A DNA stretch of 64,000 nt, taken from the NCBI GenBank assembly GCA_024399135.1, contig JAKSHY010000001.1, positions 62,001-126,000 of the forward strand. The letters run 5' to 3'. The notes below the pieces were generated by a model. The model was not told the origin of the DNA and searched no databases. It saw nothing but the letters and a program-made list of their open reading frames with translations. A program made the position numbers and the translations under genes. The stretch comes from Lachnospiraceae bacterium. GTDB lineage: Bacteria > Bacillota > Clostridia > Lachnospirales > Lachnospiraceae. Numbering within the stretch: position 1 is the first letter of the stretch; each line of letters opens with the position of its first letter. Below, piece after piece: positions 9,907-18,208 of this stretch.

Positions 9907-9928
9907 TTGTTTATGGAGGCATGTGTTT

Positions 9929-12361
9929 ATGGATAAGAAATTATATAAATTAATGGATTGGCCACAAATAGAGGCGGTTGTCTATTCTGAAATAGATGAT
10001 CCATATAGTGTATTAGGCGCTAAAGTTGTTGGAAATAGTGTCCTTTTTCAGACATTTATTAAGGATGCTGATAAAGTTTCACTAATAGTTTCTACTAATG
10101 GAAAAGAAACTTCATATGATATGGAGATGGTTGATGAAGCAGGATTTTTTGCGCGTATGATAACTGGCAAGAAGATTCCATCTTATGAATATGAAGTAAC
10201 TTATAATAAAAAAATATTTAGAATAAAAGATGCTTATTCTATTAAAGGTTTTGAAATCAAAGATGACATATTAAAAAAATTCCAAAATGGAATTTTGTAT
10301 GATTCTTATAAATATTTTGGTGCTCATAAGGCTGTAGTAAATGGTGTCGACGGTGTTAAGTTTTCTATATTTGCTCCTAACGCTATAGGATGTTCAGTTC
10401 TTGGAAGTTTTAATAATTACATTTCGAGAATGTATCAAATGAAAAAGAATGAACAATATGGTATTTATGAGATTTTTATTCCAGGTGCCAAGGATGGAGA
10501 CTTATATTTATATGAAGTTAAGCACAAAGGTGGAAAGTATGTTGAAAAATTAGATCCATATTCAGTTTCTATTGATGTAAATGAAAAACGATATAGTAAG
10601 TGTGATTTTAGTGAATATGAATTTAATGATGACAAATATATAAAAGACAGAATTAAATTTAAGGAACCTAATTCTAAAATTTCGATATATGAAATCAATC
10701 TTGGATATTTTGAACGTGGAAAAAAGAACAGCCTGTTAAATTATCAAAAGCTTGCTGAGGCTATATCGGAATATGTAAGTGAAATGGGCTTTTCTCATGT
10801 AAATATTATGCCATTGATGGAATATATTAATGATTCCACATTTGGTTATACACCTTCTTTATTGTTTGCTCCAACCCAAAGGTACGGTAGTAGCAATGAT
10901 TTAAAGAAGATGATTGATATTTTTCATCAAAATAATATTGGTGTAATTTTAGATTTCGTACCATACCATTTTTCGAATGAAGAGGATGGACTATCTCAAT
11001 TTGATGGAACGTGTTTGTATGAACATTTGGATCCAATAAAAGGAATACATCCATTTTTCGGAACAAAAATGTTTAATTTTGGTCGAAAAGAGGTTTCAAA
11101 CTATGTTATTTCTTCGGCTATTAATATGGTAACAGAATATCATATAGATGGTCTTAGAATGGATGGTGTATCAAGCATATTATATTTAGACTATGGAAGA
11201 GGGGATGATTATATTCCTAATATCTATGGTGGTAATGAAAATCTTGAAGGCATTGAATTTATTAAGCATTTAAATTCAATAATGGGAAAACTTCATAAGG
11301 ATGTACTTATGATTGCAAATGATGATTCACTTTTCCCTATGATTACAGGAAGCCTTGAAGATGGTGGATTAGGTTTTGACCTTAAAATGAATAAGGGATT
11401 AAGTGACGACTATCTAAGCTATATTTCATATGATCCATATTTTAGGGCACATCATCATAATGAGTTAACAGATAATATGCTATATCAGTATTCTGATAAT
11501 CTAATTTCTGCTTTTTTTCATGAGAATTTCATTTATGGTCAGGGAACATTACTAGAAAAAATGCCAGGTACTGAAGATGAAAAGTTTAAGAATGTGAAGT
11601 TATCCTTAACATATTTATATCTTCATCCTGGTAAAAAATATATTTTCCAAGGACAGGATGTTGGTGCTATTGATGAGTTTAATGAAAATGAAGTAATTGA
11701 CTGGTCTTTGCTAAAAAATGAAAATAATAAAGCAATTAAAAAGATTGTTAAAGATTTGAATGCATTATATGAAAAATATGATGAGCTTTCAGTTTTGGAT
11801 AATGTATTAGATGGCTTTGAGTGGATTAATTGCATTAATAGCGAACAGAATATGTTAAGCTTTTTAAGAAAGGCAAAAGCACCAGAAGATATTTTAATGG
11901 TAGTATTTAATTTTGCAAATATAGCTCAGTCATTTAAAGTTGGTTCTAATATAGCTGGAAAATATAAGGAGATTTTTAATACTGATTCGAAGGAATATGT
12001 AGGTTCTAATGTGGTAAACAGAGGATACAAATCTGTTTCAGAAATTGGTAGTGATGGAAGACCATATTCTGTAGATATTAAGCTTGCACCATTAAGCGCA
12101 GCTATTTTCAAATTCGTTCCTTTTACAGAAAAAGAGAAGTATCAGATTGAAAAGAAAAAGGAAGCGTCTATTGCTAATACCAGAGCAAAAGAGTATGAAG
12201 ATATTGCAAAAAATACTGAGCTTGAATATGAAGAAGCTAAAGCCAAATTAGAAGAAGTTAAAAAACAAATGAAGGACGCAGAACTTAGAATAAAAAAAGC
12301 TTTGGAATCCAGAGACAAAGAACTTCTTAAAGCAAAGAAAGCTCTTGAAGATGCAATGTAA
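9929..12361 (+). CDS. GlgB-like GH13 protein with replaced catalytic residues and coiled-coil tail (probable pseudoenzyme)
   Basis: The 810-residue protein aligns along its length with 1,4-alpha-glucan branching enzymes: N-terminal CBM48-like beta domains, a GH13 barrel, a C-terminal beta domain. The start is the ATG at 9929, after GGAGG at 9915; an upstream in-frame ATG at 9860 precedes the predicted promoter. The nucleophile Asp is kept (D412 in DGLRMDGVSS). The general acid Glu of the family AEES motif is Asn464 (ANDD), and the HDE of region IV is HEN, so the third catalytic Asp is Glu. Normal branching activity is therefore unlikely. About 75 charged residues at the C-terminus (KYQIEKKKEAS... 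to the end) form a predicted coiled coil not usual in GlgB. A glycogen-binding, scaffold or regulatory role is inference. It is monocistronic, with no other glycogen gene nearby. Confidence 0.8.
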   Translation: MDKKLYKLMDWPQIEAVVYSEIDDPYSVLGAKVVGNSVLFQTFIKDADKVSLIVSTNGKETSYDMEMVDEAGFFARMITGKKIPSYEYEVTYNKKIFRIKDAYSIKGFEIKDDILKKFQNGILYDSYKYFGAHKAVVNGVDGVKFSIFAPNAIGCSVLGSFNNYISRMYQMKKNEQYGIYEIFIPGAKDGDLYLYEVKHKGGKYVEKLDPYSVSIDVNEKRYSKCDFSEYEFNDDKYIKDRIKFKEPNSKISIYEINLGYFERGKKNSLLNYQKLAEAISEYVSEMGFSHVNIMPLMEYINDSTFGYTPSLLFAPTQRYGSSNDLKKMIDIFHQNNIGVILDFVPYHFSNEEDGLSQFDGTCLYEHLDPIKGIHPFFGTKMFNFGRKEVSNYVISSAINMVTEYHIDGLRMDGVSSILYLDYGRGDDYIPNIYGGNENLEGIEFIKHLNSIMGKLHKDVLMIANDDSLFPMITGSLEDGGLGFDLKMNKGLSDDYLSYISYDPYFRAHHHNELTDNMLYQYSDNLISAFFHENFIYGQGTLLEKMPGTEDEKFKNVKLSLTYLYLHPGKKYIFQGQDVGAIDEFNENEVIDWSLLKNENNKAIKKIVKDLNALYEKYDELSVLDNVLDGFEWINCINSEQNMLSFLRKAKAPEDILMVVFNFANIAQSFKVGSNIAGKYKEIFNTDSKEYVGSNVVNRGYKSVSEIGSDGRPYSVDIKLAPLSAAIFKFVPFTEKEKYQIEKKKEASIANTRAKEYEDIAKNTELEYEEAKAKLEEVKKQMKDAELRIKKALESRDKELLKAKKALEDAM

Positions 12362-12379
12362 TTTTATTATAATGATTAT

Positions 12380-12397
12380 CGGCCTTTAATTAGGCCG
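12380..12397 (+). terminator. Possible weak terminator hairpin after the GlgB-like gene
   Basis: CGGCCT and AGGCCG form a 6-bp stem around TTAATT, 18 bases after the stop codon. There is no T-run, so termination may be poor and the transcript could continue into the tRNA. Confidence 0.35.
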
Positions 12398-12401
12398 TAA
12401 T

Positions 12402-12474
12402 GCTTCCGTGGCCCAGTCGGTAGGGCAACTGATTCGTAATCAGTAGGTCAGGGGTTCGATCCCCCTCGGGAGCT
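12402..12474 (+). tRNA. tRNA-Thr (anticodon CGU)
   Basis: The 73-nt sequence folds as a standard cloverleaf. The acceptor GCTTCCG pairs with CGGGAGC, with one G-T pair. The D-stem is GCCC/GGGC, the anticodon arm is ACTGA-TTCGTAA-TCAGT with anticodon CGT, and the T-arm is AGGGG-TTCGATC-CCCCT. The discriminator base is T. CCA is not encoded; a T-run follows immediately and may terminate transcription. It reads ACG codons. Confidence 0.95.
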
Positions 12475-12518
12475 TTTTTTATGTATTTTTCTATATTATA
12501 TGTAATTCTTATTGTTTA

Positions 12519-12547
12519 TTGATTCAATAATTCTTTTGTGATAAAAT
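12519..12547 (+). promoter_or_regulatory. Promoter of argH
   Basis: TTGATT (12519-12524) and TAAAAT (12542-12547) are spaced by 17 bases. The start near 12554 leaves a leader of about 24 bases containing the AGGAGA Shine-Dalgarno. It would drive the whole argH to topoisomerase run. Confidence 0.6.
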
Positions 12548-12577
12548 TAAATTCACTTTTGATTTTTAGGAGATATT

Positions 12578-13960
12578 ATGGCACAGTTATGGGGTGGTAG
12601 ATTTACTAAATCTACTGAACAAAAAGTATATGATTTTAATGCTTCCATATTGTTTGATCAAAAGCTTTTAGAGCAGGATATAGAAGGAAGCATAGCTCAT
12701 GTTGTAATGCTTGAGAAAGAAGGAATATTGACTCTTGAGGAAAAAGATTTGATAGTTAAAGGTCTTACCGAGATAAGAGATGATGTTCATGATGGAAAAC
12801 TTGTAATTACATCAGAATACGAGGATGTTCATTCCTTTGTTGAAGCTAATTTGATTGATAGAATTGGTGATGCGGGAAAGAAAATGCATACTGGAAGGTC
12901 TAGAAATGATCAGGTCGCATTGGATATGCGTTTATATATTAGGGGTGAGGTTTTAAACGTATCAAATGATGTCGTTATTCTTCTTAAAACTCTTTATGAC
13001 ATAATGGAGAATAATCTTGAAACCTATATGCCTGGATTCACACATCTTCAGAAGGCACAGCCAACTACGCTTTCTCATCATATGGGTGCTTATTTTGAGA
13101 TGTTTAAAAGAGACTATTTAAGATTACAGGATATATTTAAAAGATTAAATTATTGTCCTTTAGGAGCTGGAGCTTTTGCCGGTACTACTTATCCATTAGA
13201 TAGAAATTACACAGCTTCACTACTTGGTTTTGAAGGACCTACTTTAAACAGTATGGATTCTGTAGCAGATAGAGATTATGTTATAGAGTTCTTAAGTGCA
13301 TTATCTACTATTATGATGCATCTTAGCAGATTTTCTGAGGAAATAATTATATGGAATTCTAATGAATACAGATTTGTAGAAATTGATGACGGATTTTCAA
13401 CAGGTTCATCTATAATGCCTCAAAAGAAAAATCCTGATATTGCTGAACTTGTTAGAGGAAAGACTGGACGTGTATATGGTGCACTTGTCAGTATGCTTAC
13501 AACCATGAAAGGAATTCCGCTTGCATACAATAAAGATATGCAGGAAGATAAGGAAGTTACTTTTGATGCAATTAAAACTGTTAAGGACTGCCTTGAGTTA
13601 TTTGAAGGTATGTTAAGTACAATCAGATTTAATAATCAGGTAATGGAAAAGAGTGCCATGAAGGGATTTACTAATGCAACAGATGCTGCTGATTATTTAG
13701 TAAATAAAGGTGTTCCTTTTAGAGATGCACATGGAATTATAGGAAGACTTGTTCTTGTTTGCATTGAAAAAGGTAAGAGCATAGATGAACTTTCTTTAGA
13801 TGAGTTAAAAGAGATATCACCAGTATTTGAGAGCGATATTTATGATGCAATTTCATTAAAAACTTGTGTTGAAAAGAGACTTACAATAGGCGCTCCTGGA
13901 CCTAGTGCCATGAGAGAAGTGCTTAAAATAAATAAAGAATTTTTAGATAATATTAAGTGA
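12578..13960 (+). CDS. argH: Argininosuccinate lyase
   Basis: ArgH splits argininosuccinate into arginine and fumarate, the last step of arginine synthesis. The 460 residues match the family length. The signature loop GSSIMPQKKNP (G276-P286) carries the catalytic serine, and TGRSRNDQVA and the THLQKAQP segment (His-containing active site) are intact. The start follows AGGAGA. argG is not in this window. The gene heads a run with asd beginning 11 bases after its stop. Confidence 0.97.
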   Translation: MAQLWGGRFTKSTEQKVYDFNASILFDQKLLEQDIEGSIAHVVMLEKEGILTLEEKDLIVKGLTEIRDDVHDGKLVITSEYEDVHSFVEANLIDRIGDAGKKMHTGRSRNDQVALDMRLYIRGEVLNVSNDVVILLKTLYDIMENNLETYMPGFTHLQKAQPTTLSHHMGAYFEMFKRDYLRLQDIFKRLNYCPLGAGAFAGTTYPLDRNYTASLLGFEGPTLNSMDSVADRDYVIEFLSALSTIMMHLSRFSEEIIIWNSNEYRFVEIDDGFSTGSSIMPQKKNPDIAELVRGKTGRVYGALVSMLTTMKGIPLAYNKDMQEDKEVTFDAIKTVKDCLELFEGMLSTIRFNNQVMEKSAMKGFTNATDAADYLVNKGVPFRDAHGIIGRLVLVCIEKGKSIDELSLDELKEISPVFESDIYDAISLKTCVEKRLTIGAPGPSAMREVLKINKEFLDNIK

Positions 13961-13971
13961 GGAGAATTATT

Positions 13972-15057
13972 ATGAGTGAAAAATTACGTGTTGGTATTTT
14001 AGGTGGAACGGGAATGGTTGGACAAAGATTCATTTCCCTTTTAGAGAATCATCCTTGGTTTGAAGTCACAACAATTGCAGCTTCTCCACGTTCTGCTGGA
14101 AAGACATACGAAGAAGCAGTTGGTGACAGATGGAAGATGGATACACCAATGCCTGAGGCAGTTAAAAAGATTGTTGTTATGAATGTTAATGAAGTATCAA
14201 AGGTTGCAAGCGAAGTTGACTTCGTATTCTCTGCAGTTGATATGACTAAGGAAGAAATTAAAGCAATTGAGGAAGAGTATGCAAAAACAGAAACTCCTGT
14301 AGTTTCTAATAACTCTGCTCACAGATGGACACCTGATGTTCCTATGATTGTACCAGAGATTAATGCATCTCATATTGATGTTATAGAATCGCAGAAGAAG
14401 AGACTTGGTACAACTAGAGGCTTTATTGCAGTAAAACCTAACTGTTCAATTCAGTCATATACTCCTGCACTTACTGCTTGGAAAGAGTATGAGCCATATG
14501 AAGTTGTAGTATGTACATATCAGGCTATTTCAGGAGCTGGTAAAACTTTTAAAGACTGGCCAGAGATGATAGAGAATGTTATTCCATATATTGGTGGTGA
14601 AGAGGAAAAATCTGAAAAAGAGCCACTTAGAGTATGGGGTGAGGTTAAGGACGGTGTTATTGTTCCTGCAGATGATGTTAAGATTACAGCTCAGTGTATC
14701 AGAGTTCCTGTACTTAATGGACATACAGCTGCTGCATTCGTTAAATTTAAGAAAAATCCTACAAAAGAACAGCTTATCGAAAAGTTATTAGCATTTAGCG
14801 GTGAGCCTCAGAAACTTAATCTTCCTTCTGCTCCTAAGCAGTTTATTCAGTACATGGAAGAGGATAACAGACCTCAGGTAAAGGCTGATGTTGATTATGA
14901 GAACGGTATGGGTGTTTCAATAGGCAGACTTCGTGAAGATTCAGTTTATGACTGGAAGTTTGTTGGATTATCACATAATACAGTACGTGGTGCTGCAGGT
15001 GGAGCAGTATTATGTGCAGAATTATTAAAGGCTAAGGGACTTATTAGCGCAAAATAA
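13972..15057 (+). CDS. asd: Aspartate-semialdehyde dehydrogenase, archaeal/fungal-type
   Basis: The enzyme reduces aspartyl phosphate to aspartate semialdehyde with NADPH, the branch point for lysine, threonine and methionine. The start is placed at the ATG at 13972, eight bases after GAGGAG; the in-frame upstream codon at 13957 overlaps argH. The 361 residues have the N-terminal NADP motif GGTGMVGQRF and the catalytic Cys158 in KPNCSIQSY. The length and the QxxSGAGKTFKDWPEM segment resemble the longer archaeal/fungal subtype rather than the usual bacterial one. It follows argH in the same operon. Confidence 0.94.
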   Translation: MSEKLRVGILGGTGMVGQRFISLLENHPWFEVTTIAASPRSAGKTYEEAVGDRWKMDTPMPEAVKKIVVMNVNEVSKVASEVDFVFSAVDMTKEEIKAIEEEYAKTETPVVSNNSAHRWTPDVPMIVPEINASHIDVIESQKKRLGTTRGFIAVKPNCSIQSYTPALTAWKEYEPYEVVVCTYQAISGAGKTFKDWPEMIENVIPYIGGEEEKSEKEPLRVWGEVKDGVIVPADDVKITAQCIRVPVLNGHTAAAFVKFKKNPTKEQLIEKLLAFSGEPQKLNLPSAPKQFIQYMEEDNRPQVKADVDYENGMGVSIGRLREDSVYDWKFVGLSHNTVRGAAGGAVLCAELLKAKGLISAK

Positions 15058-15081
15058 TATTATATTTCGGGGTTATGGATA

Positions 15082-16812
15082 ATGGAAGAGTTACGTTATC
15101 AAGTTGATCTTCTTAATGCTATGAATACGCGTATGCAGGCGGACGAAAGAATGTACCGCCTCATATGTGATTCTTCGAGTAATGCTTTTATATATTTTGA
15201 TGTAAAACATAGAATAGTTAGAACACTTGGACAGTGGGATTCATTTTTTGAAGGTGTGGTTTTAAATGATATTAATGATCTTTCAAAACTATATCCATAT
15301 GTTGAAGAAGAATCTGTTCTTGATTTTAAAAGCATGCTCTTCTGGGAAGACAGAAATGAAGCAAGAGCTACTAAAATTTTTAAGTGTAATGGGAAAAACC
15401 GCTTTTTTGAATGTGAAGTAAATATCTTATATGAAGATGATTTAATTACAGATAAAATTGTTCGATTTAAAGATGTTACAAAGGTTAAAAATCAGAATGA
15501 TGAATTAACTTATATGGCGTATTTTGATATACTTACGGGTTTGTATAACCGTAACTATTTTGTGCGTCTTCTTGCAGACTATGTAAGAAAAGCTGAAGAG
15601 GAGAATTCATCTGTATCTGTAATGTTCATTGACCTTGATGATTTTCATTCCATTAATGATGGTATGGGAATTGTTATTGGTGATGAAATTGTTCAGCAGT
15701 TTGGTTTTTTGCTAAAGAATTTTATCTCTGATAATGTTATTATTTCAAGATTTAATGCTGATGTGTATTGTATAGCAATATATGATCCTAATCCTAATCA
15801 ATCACCTAATACTATTTTTGATGAGATTCAGAGTAAGATTAAGTCACCTATGAGATTAAGCAATGGAAATGAGGTTGTTCTATCGTTCTGTATGGGTGTT
15901 GCAGAATATCCTGATGCTAGTACCAATGCTCTGGAATTAATAAATTGTGCAGAAATAGTTATGTTTAAGGCTAAGAAGAAGGGAAGAGGTCAGATTCAGT
16001 ATTTTGATGCTCCTATTCTTAGAGATTTCCTTAATAATGTTAATATTGAAAATAAATTAAAGGAAGCTGTATTTAATCAGAACTTCCAAATGAATTTTCA
16101 GCCTCAGTATTATTCGAATTCAAAAAAATTAAGAGGTGTTGAAGCTCTCATTCGATGGAGAGATGATGATGGAAAATTTATTCCGCCTTCTTTGTTTATT
16201 CCACTTGCGGAAAAGAATGGAACAATTATTCCTATTGGTTCGTGGATTGTTGAAGAAAGTATAAGACATTATTCTCAGTGGAAGGCGAAGTATAATGCTG
16301 ATTTTAAATTGTCTTTAAATATATCTGCTATTCAATATCGATCAGAGACTTTCGTTGAGGATGTTCTTTCGATAATAAAGAAGTATGATGTTTCACCTGA
16401 AGACATTGAACTTGAGATTACAGAAAGTGTATTTATTGATGATTTTAATGATGTAGTTGAAAAACTTCATCTTCTTCGTGAATTTGGAATTATGATTTCT
16501 TTAGATGACTTTGGGACAGGATATTCTTCACTTTCTTATCTAAAGGGTCTCCCAATTGACACAATTAAGATTGATAAGTCATTCGTAGATACAGTAACAA
16601 CTGATGATAATGCAAGAGTAATACTTGATACTATTATTTATATGTCAAAGAAGTTAGGCTATGAAATAATTGCAGAAGGTGTAGAAATGCAATCTCAGTT
16701 TGATTATCTTTTGGGGACAGGCTGTGATTGTATTCAGGGTTATTTCTTCAGTAAACCGTTGGATCAGGAAGGTATGGAAAGATTATTATTATCTATTCAG
16801 AGTGAAATGTAA
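15082..16812 (+). CDS. Cyclic-di-GMP phosphodiesterase: PAS-like, degenerate GGDEF and intact EAL
   Basis: The 576-residue cytoplasmic protein has an N-terminal PAS-like sensor region (about 20-130), a GGDEF-fold domain (about 145-310) and an EAL domain (about 325-570). The GGDEF signature is N-A-D-V-Y (N225-Y229), so the cyclase site has lost its glycines and catalytic Glu and is very probably inactive. The EAL domain keeps EALIRW (E354), DDFGTGYSS, KIDKSF and AEGVE, so c-di-GMP hydrolysis to pGpG is expected. The dead GGDEF may bind GTP as an allosteric site, as in some relatives. It sits 24 bases after asd and 14 bases before the ATPase gene, in one likely operon. Confidence 0.9.
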   Translation: MEELRYQVDLLNAMNTRMQADERMYRLICDSSSNAFIYFDVKHRIVRTLGQWDSFFEGVVLNDINDLSKLYPYVEEESVLDFKSMLFWEDRNEARATKIFKCNGKNRFFECEVNILYEDDLITDKIVRFKDVTKVKNQNDELTYMAYFDILTGLYNRNYFVRLLADYVRKAEEENSSVSVMFIDLDDFHSINDGMGIVIGDEIVQQFGFLLKNFISDNVIISRFNADVYCIAIYDPNPNQSPNTIFDEIQSKIKSPMRLSNGNEVVLSFCMGVAEYPDASTNALELINCAEIVMFKAKKKGRGQIQYFDAPILRDFLNNVNIENKLKEAVFNQNFQMNFQPQYYSNSKKLRGVEALIRWRDDDGKFIPPSLFIPLAEKNGTIIPIGSWIVEESIRHYSQWKAKYNADFKLSLNISAIQYRSETFVEDVLSIIKKYDVSPEDIELEITESVFIDDFNDVVEKLHLLREFGIMISLDDFGTGYSSLSYLKGLPIDTIKIDKSFVDTVTTDDNARVILDTIIYMSKKLGYEIIAEGVEMQSQFDYLLGTGCDCIQGYFFSKPLDQEGMERLLLSIQSEM

Positions 16813-16826
16813 GTAAGGGGTTATTA

Positions 16827-18191
16827 ATGCTTTTAGGAAGAACTTCAGAACTAAAACATTTAAATTCATATTATGATCAGGAAGGTTCTCAGATTATGGT
16901 TGTCTATGGACAACGTAATGTTGGAAAAACTCTTCTATTAAAAGAATTTGTTCAGGATAAACCTAATTATTATTATTTGGCTAGATCTGCGTCAGAAAGA
17001 GAGCAGCAGTATCAATGGGGAAGAGAACTTGGCAAGATGGATGTGAAACTTCCAAAATATCCTTCTTTTTCTGAAATTTTCCAATCAATCATTAGCGAAA
17101 AAGATAATAAGAAAGTAATTATTATTGATGAGTTTCAGTATATTGTTCGTAATTCTGACAATTTCATGAAGGATTTAATTTCCTTCGTTCATAGTTATTG
17201 GCAGGCTCAGAATGTTATGATTATTCTTTCTAGTTCATCAATAGGCTGGATAGAAAATTCCATGATTAATAAAATTGGGGATGCAGCATATGAATTATCT
17301 TCGTTTTTGAAGGTAAAAGAGCTTTCGTTTGACAATATGATGGAATTCTTTTCTGGCTTTTCCATGGAGCAGTGTATCGAAAGCTATGCTGTTTTAGGGG
17401 GGATTCCAGGCTTATGGGAGCATTTTAATGATAAGTTATCTTTAAGAGAGAATATATGCAGATTTATATTAGATCCATGTGCTCTTCTTAAACTTGAGGG
17501 TCAAAGAATTGTTGAAGAAGAATTAAGAGAGACTAATGTATATAATTCTATATTAGCATCGATTGCTTCTGGCAATCATAAATTGAATGATTTGTTTTTA
17601 CATACTGATTTTAGCAGGGCAAAAATAAGTGTGTATTTAAAGAACCTGATGGAATTGGAGATAGTTGAAAAAATCTTCTCATATGATTCTGAAGGAAAAG
17701 AAAATACTCAAAAAGGTATTTACAGAATTAGTAATCATTTTGTAAATTTCTATTTCACATATATTTATCCTAATTTAACTGATTTAGAATCAATGGTTCC
17801 ATCAGAATTCTATAAGAAGCATATTATGCCTACATTTAGAATGTATGTTGCGGAATATTTTAAAACAGTTTGTCGTCAGCATATTGAGAAATGGAATCAG
17901 TGGGGGAATCTCCCTATTGAAATTGACAGAATTGGTGAATGGGTAGGTAAATTAGGTTCTATAGATGTAGTTGCTCAAAATAGCCAGGGTAAAACAATTG
18001 TTAGTATCTGTAACTGGGATAAACCAATGATGAGATACGATGATTATGAATGGCTCTTATTTTGTTGCAAAGAAGCTAAGATACCTGCTGATTATGTATA
18101 TTTATTCTCAGTTAGAAGATTTGATGAAAAATTAAATCTTGAGGCTAAAGTTAAGAATAATTTAAAACTTATTAGCTTAGAGGATATGTAG
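16827..18191 (+). CDS. ATP-binding protein of the archaeal-type ATPase/DUF234 family
   Basis: The 454-residue protein has an N-terminal P-loop ATPase with Walker A GQRNVGKT (28-35) and Walker B VIIIDE (97-102). A winged-helix-like middle follows, then a C-terminal DUF234-like nuclease-fold region (about 330-450). The family (ArchATPase, STAND/AAA-related) is widespread in Bacteroidetes, Clostridia and archaea, with no settled function. It lies between the phosphodiesterase and topoisomerase III with gaps of 14 and 17 bases, so it is cotranscribed with both. No partner nuclease or toxin is visible. Confidence 0.8.
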   Translation: MLLGRTSELKHLNSYYDQEGSQIMVVYGQRNVGKTLLLKEFVQDKPNYYYLARSASEREQQYQWGRELGKMDVKLPKYPSFSEIFQSIISEKDNKKVIIIDEFQYIVRNSDNFMKDLISFVHSYWQAQNVMIILSSSSIGWIENSMINKIGDAAYELSSFLKVKELSFDNMMEFFSGFSMEQCIESYAVLGGIPGLWEHFNDKLSLRENICRFILDPCALLKLEGQRIVEEELRETNVYNSILASIASGNHKLNDLFLHTDFSRAKISVYLKNLMELEIVEKIFSYDSEGKENTQKGIYRISNHFVNFYFTYIYPNLTDLESMVPSEFYKKHIMPTFRMYVAEYFKTVCRQHIEKWNQWGNLPIEIDRIGEWVGKLGSIDVVAQNSQGKTIVSICNWDKPMMRYDDYEWLLFCCKEAKIPADYVYLFSVRRFDEKLNLEAKVKNNLKLISLEDM

Positions 18192-18208
18192 TACATAGGA
18201 GGTTTGAT

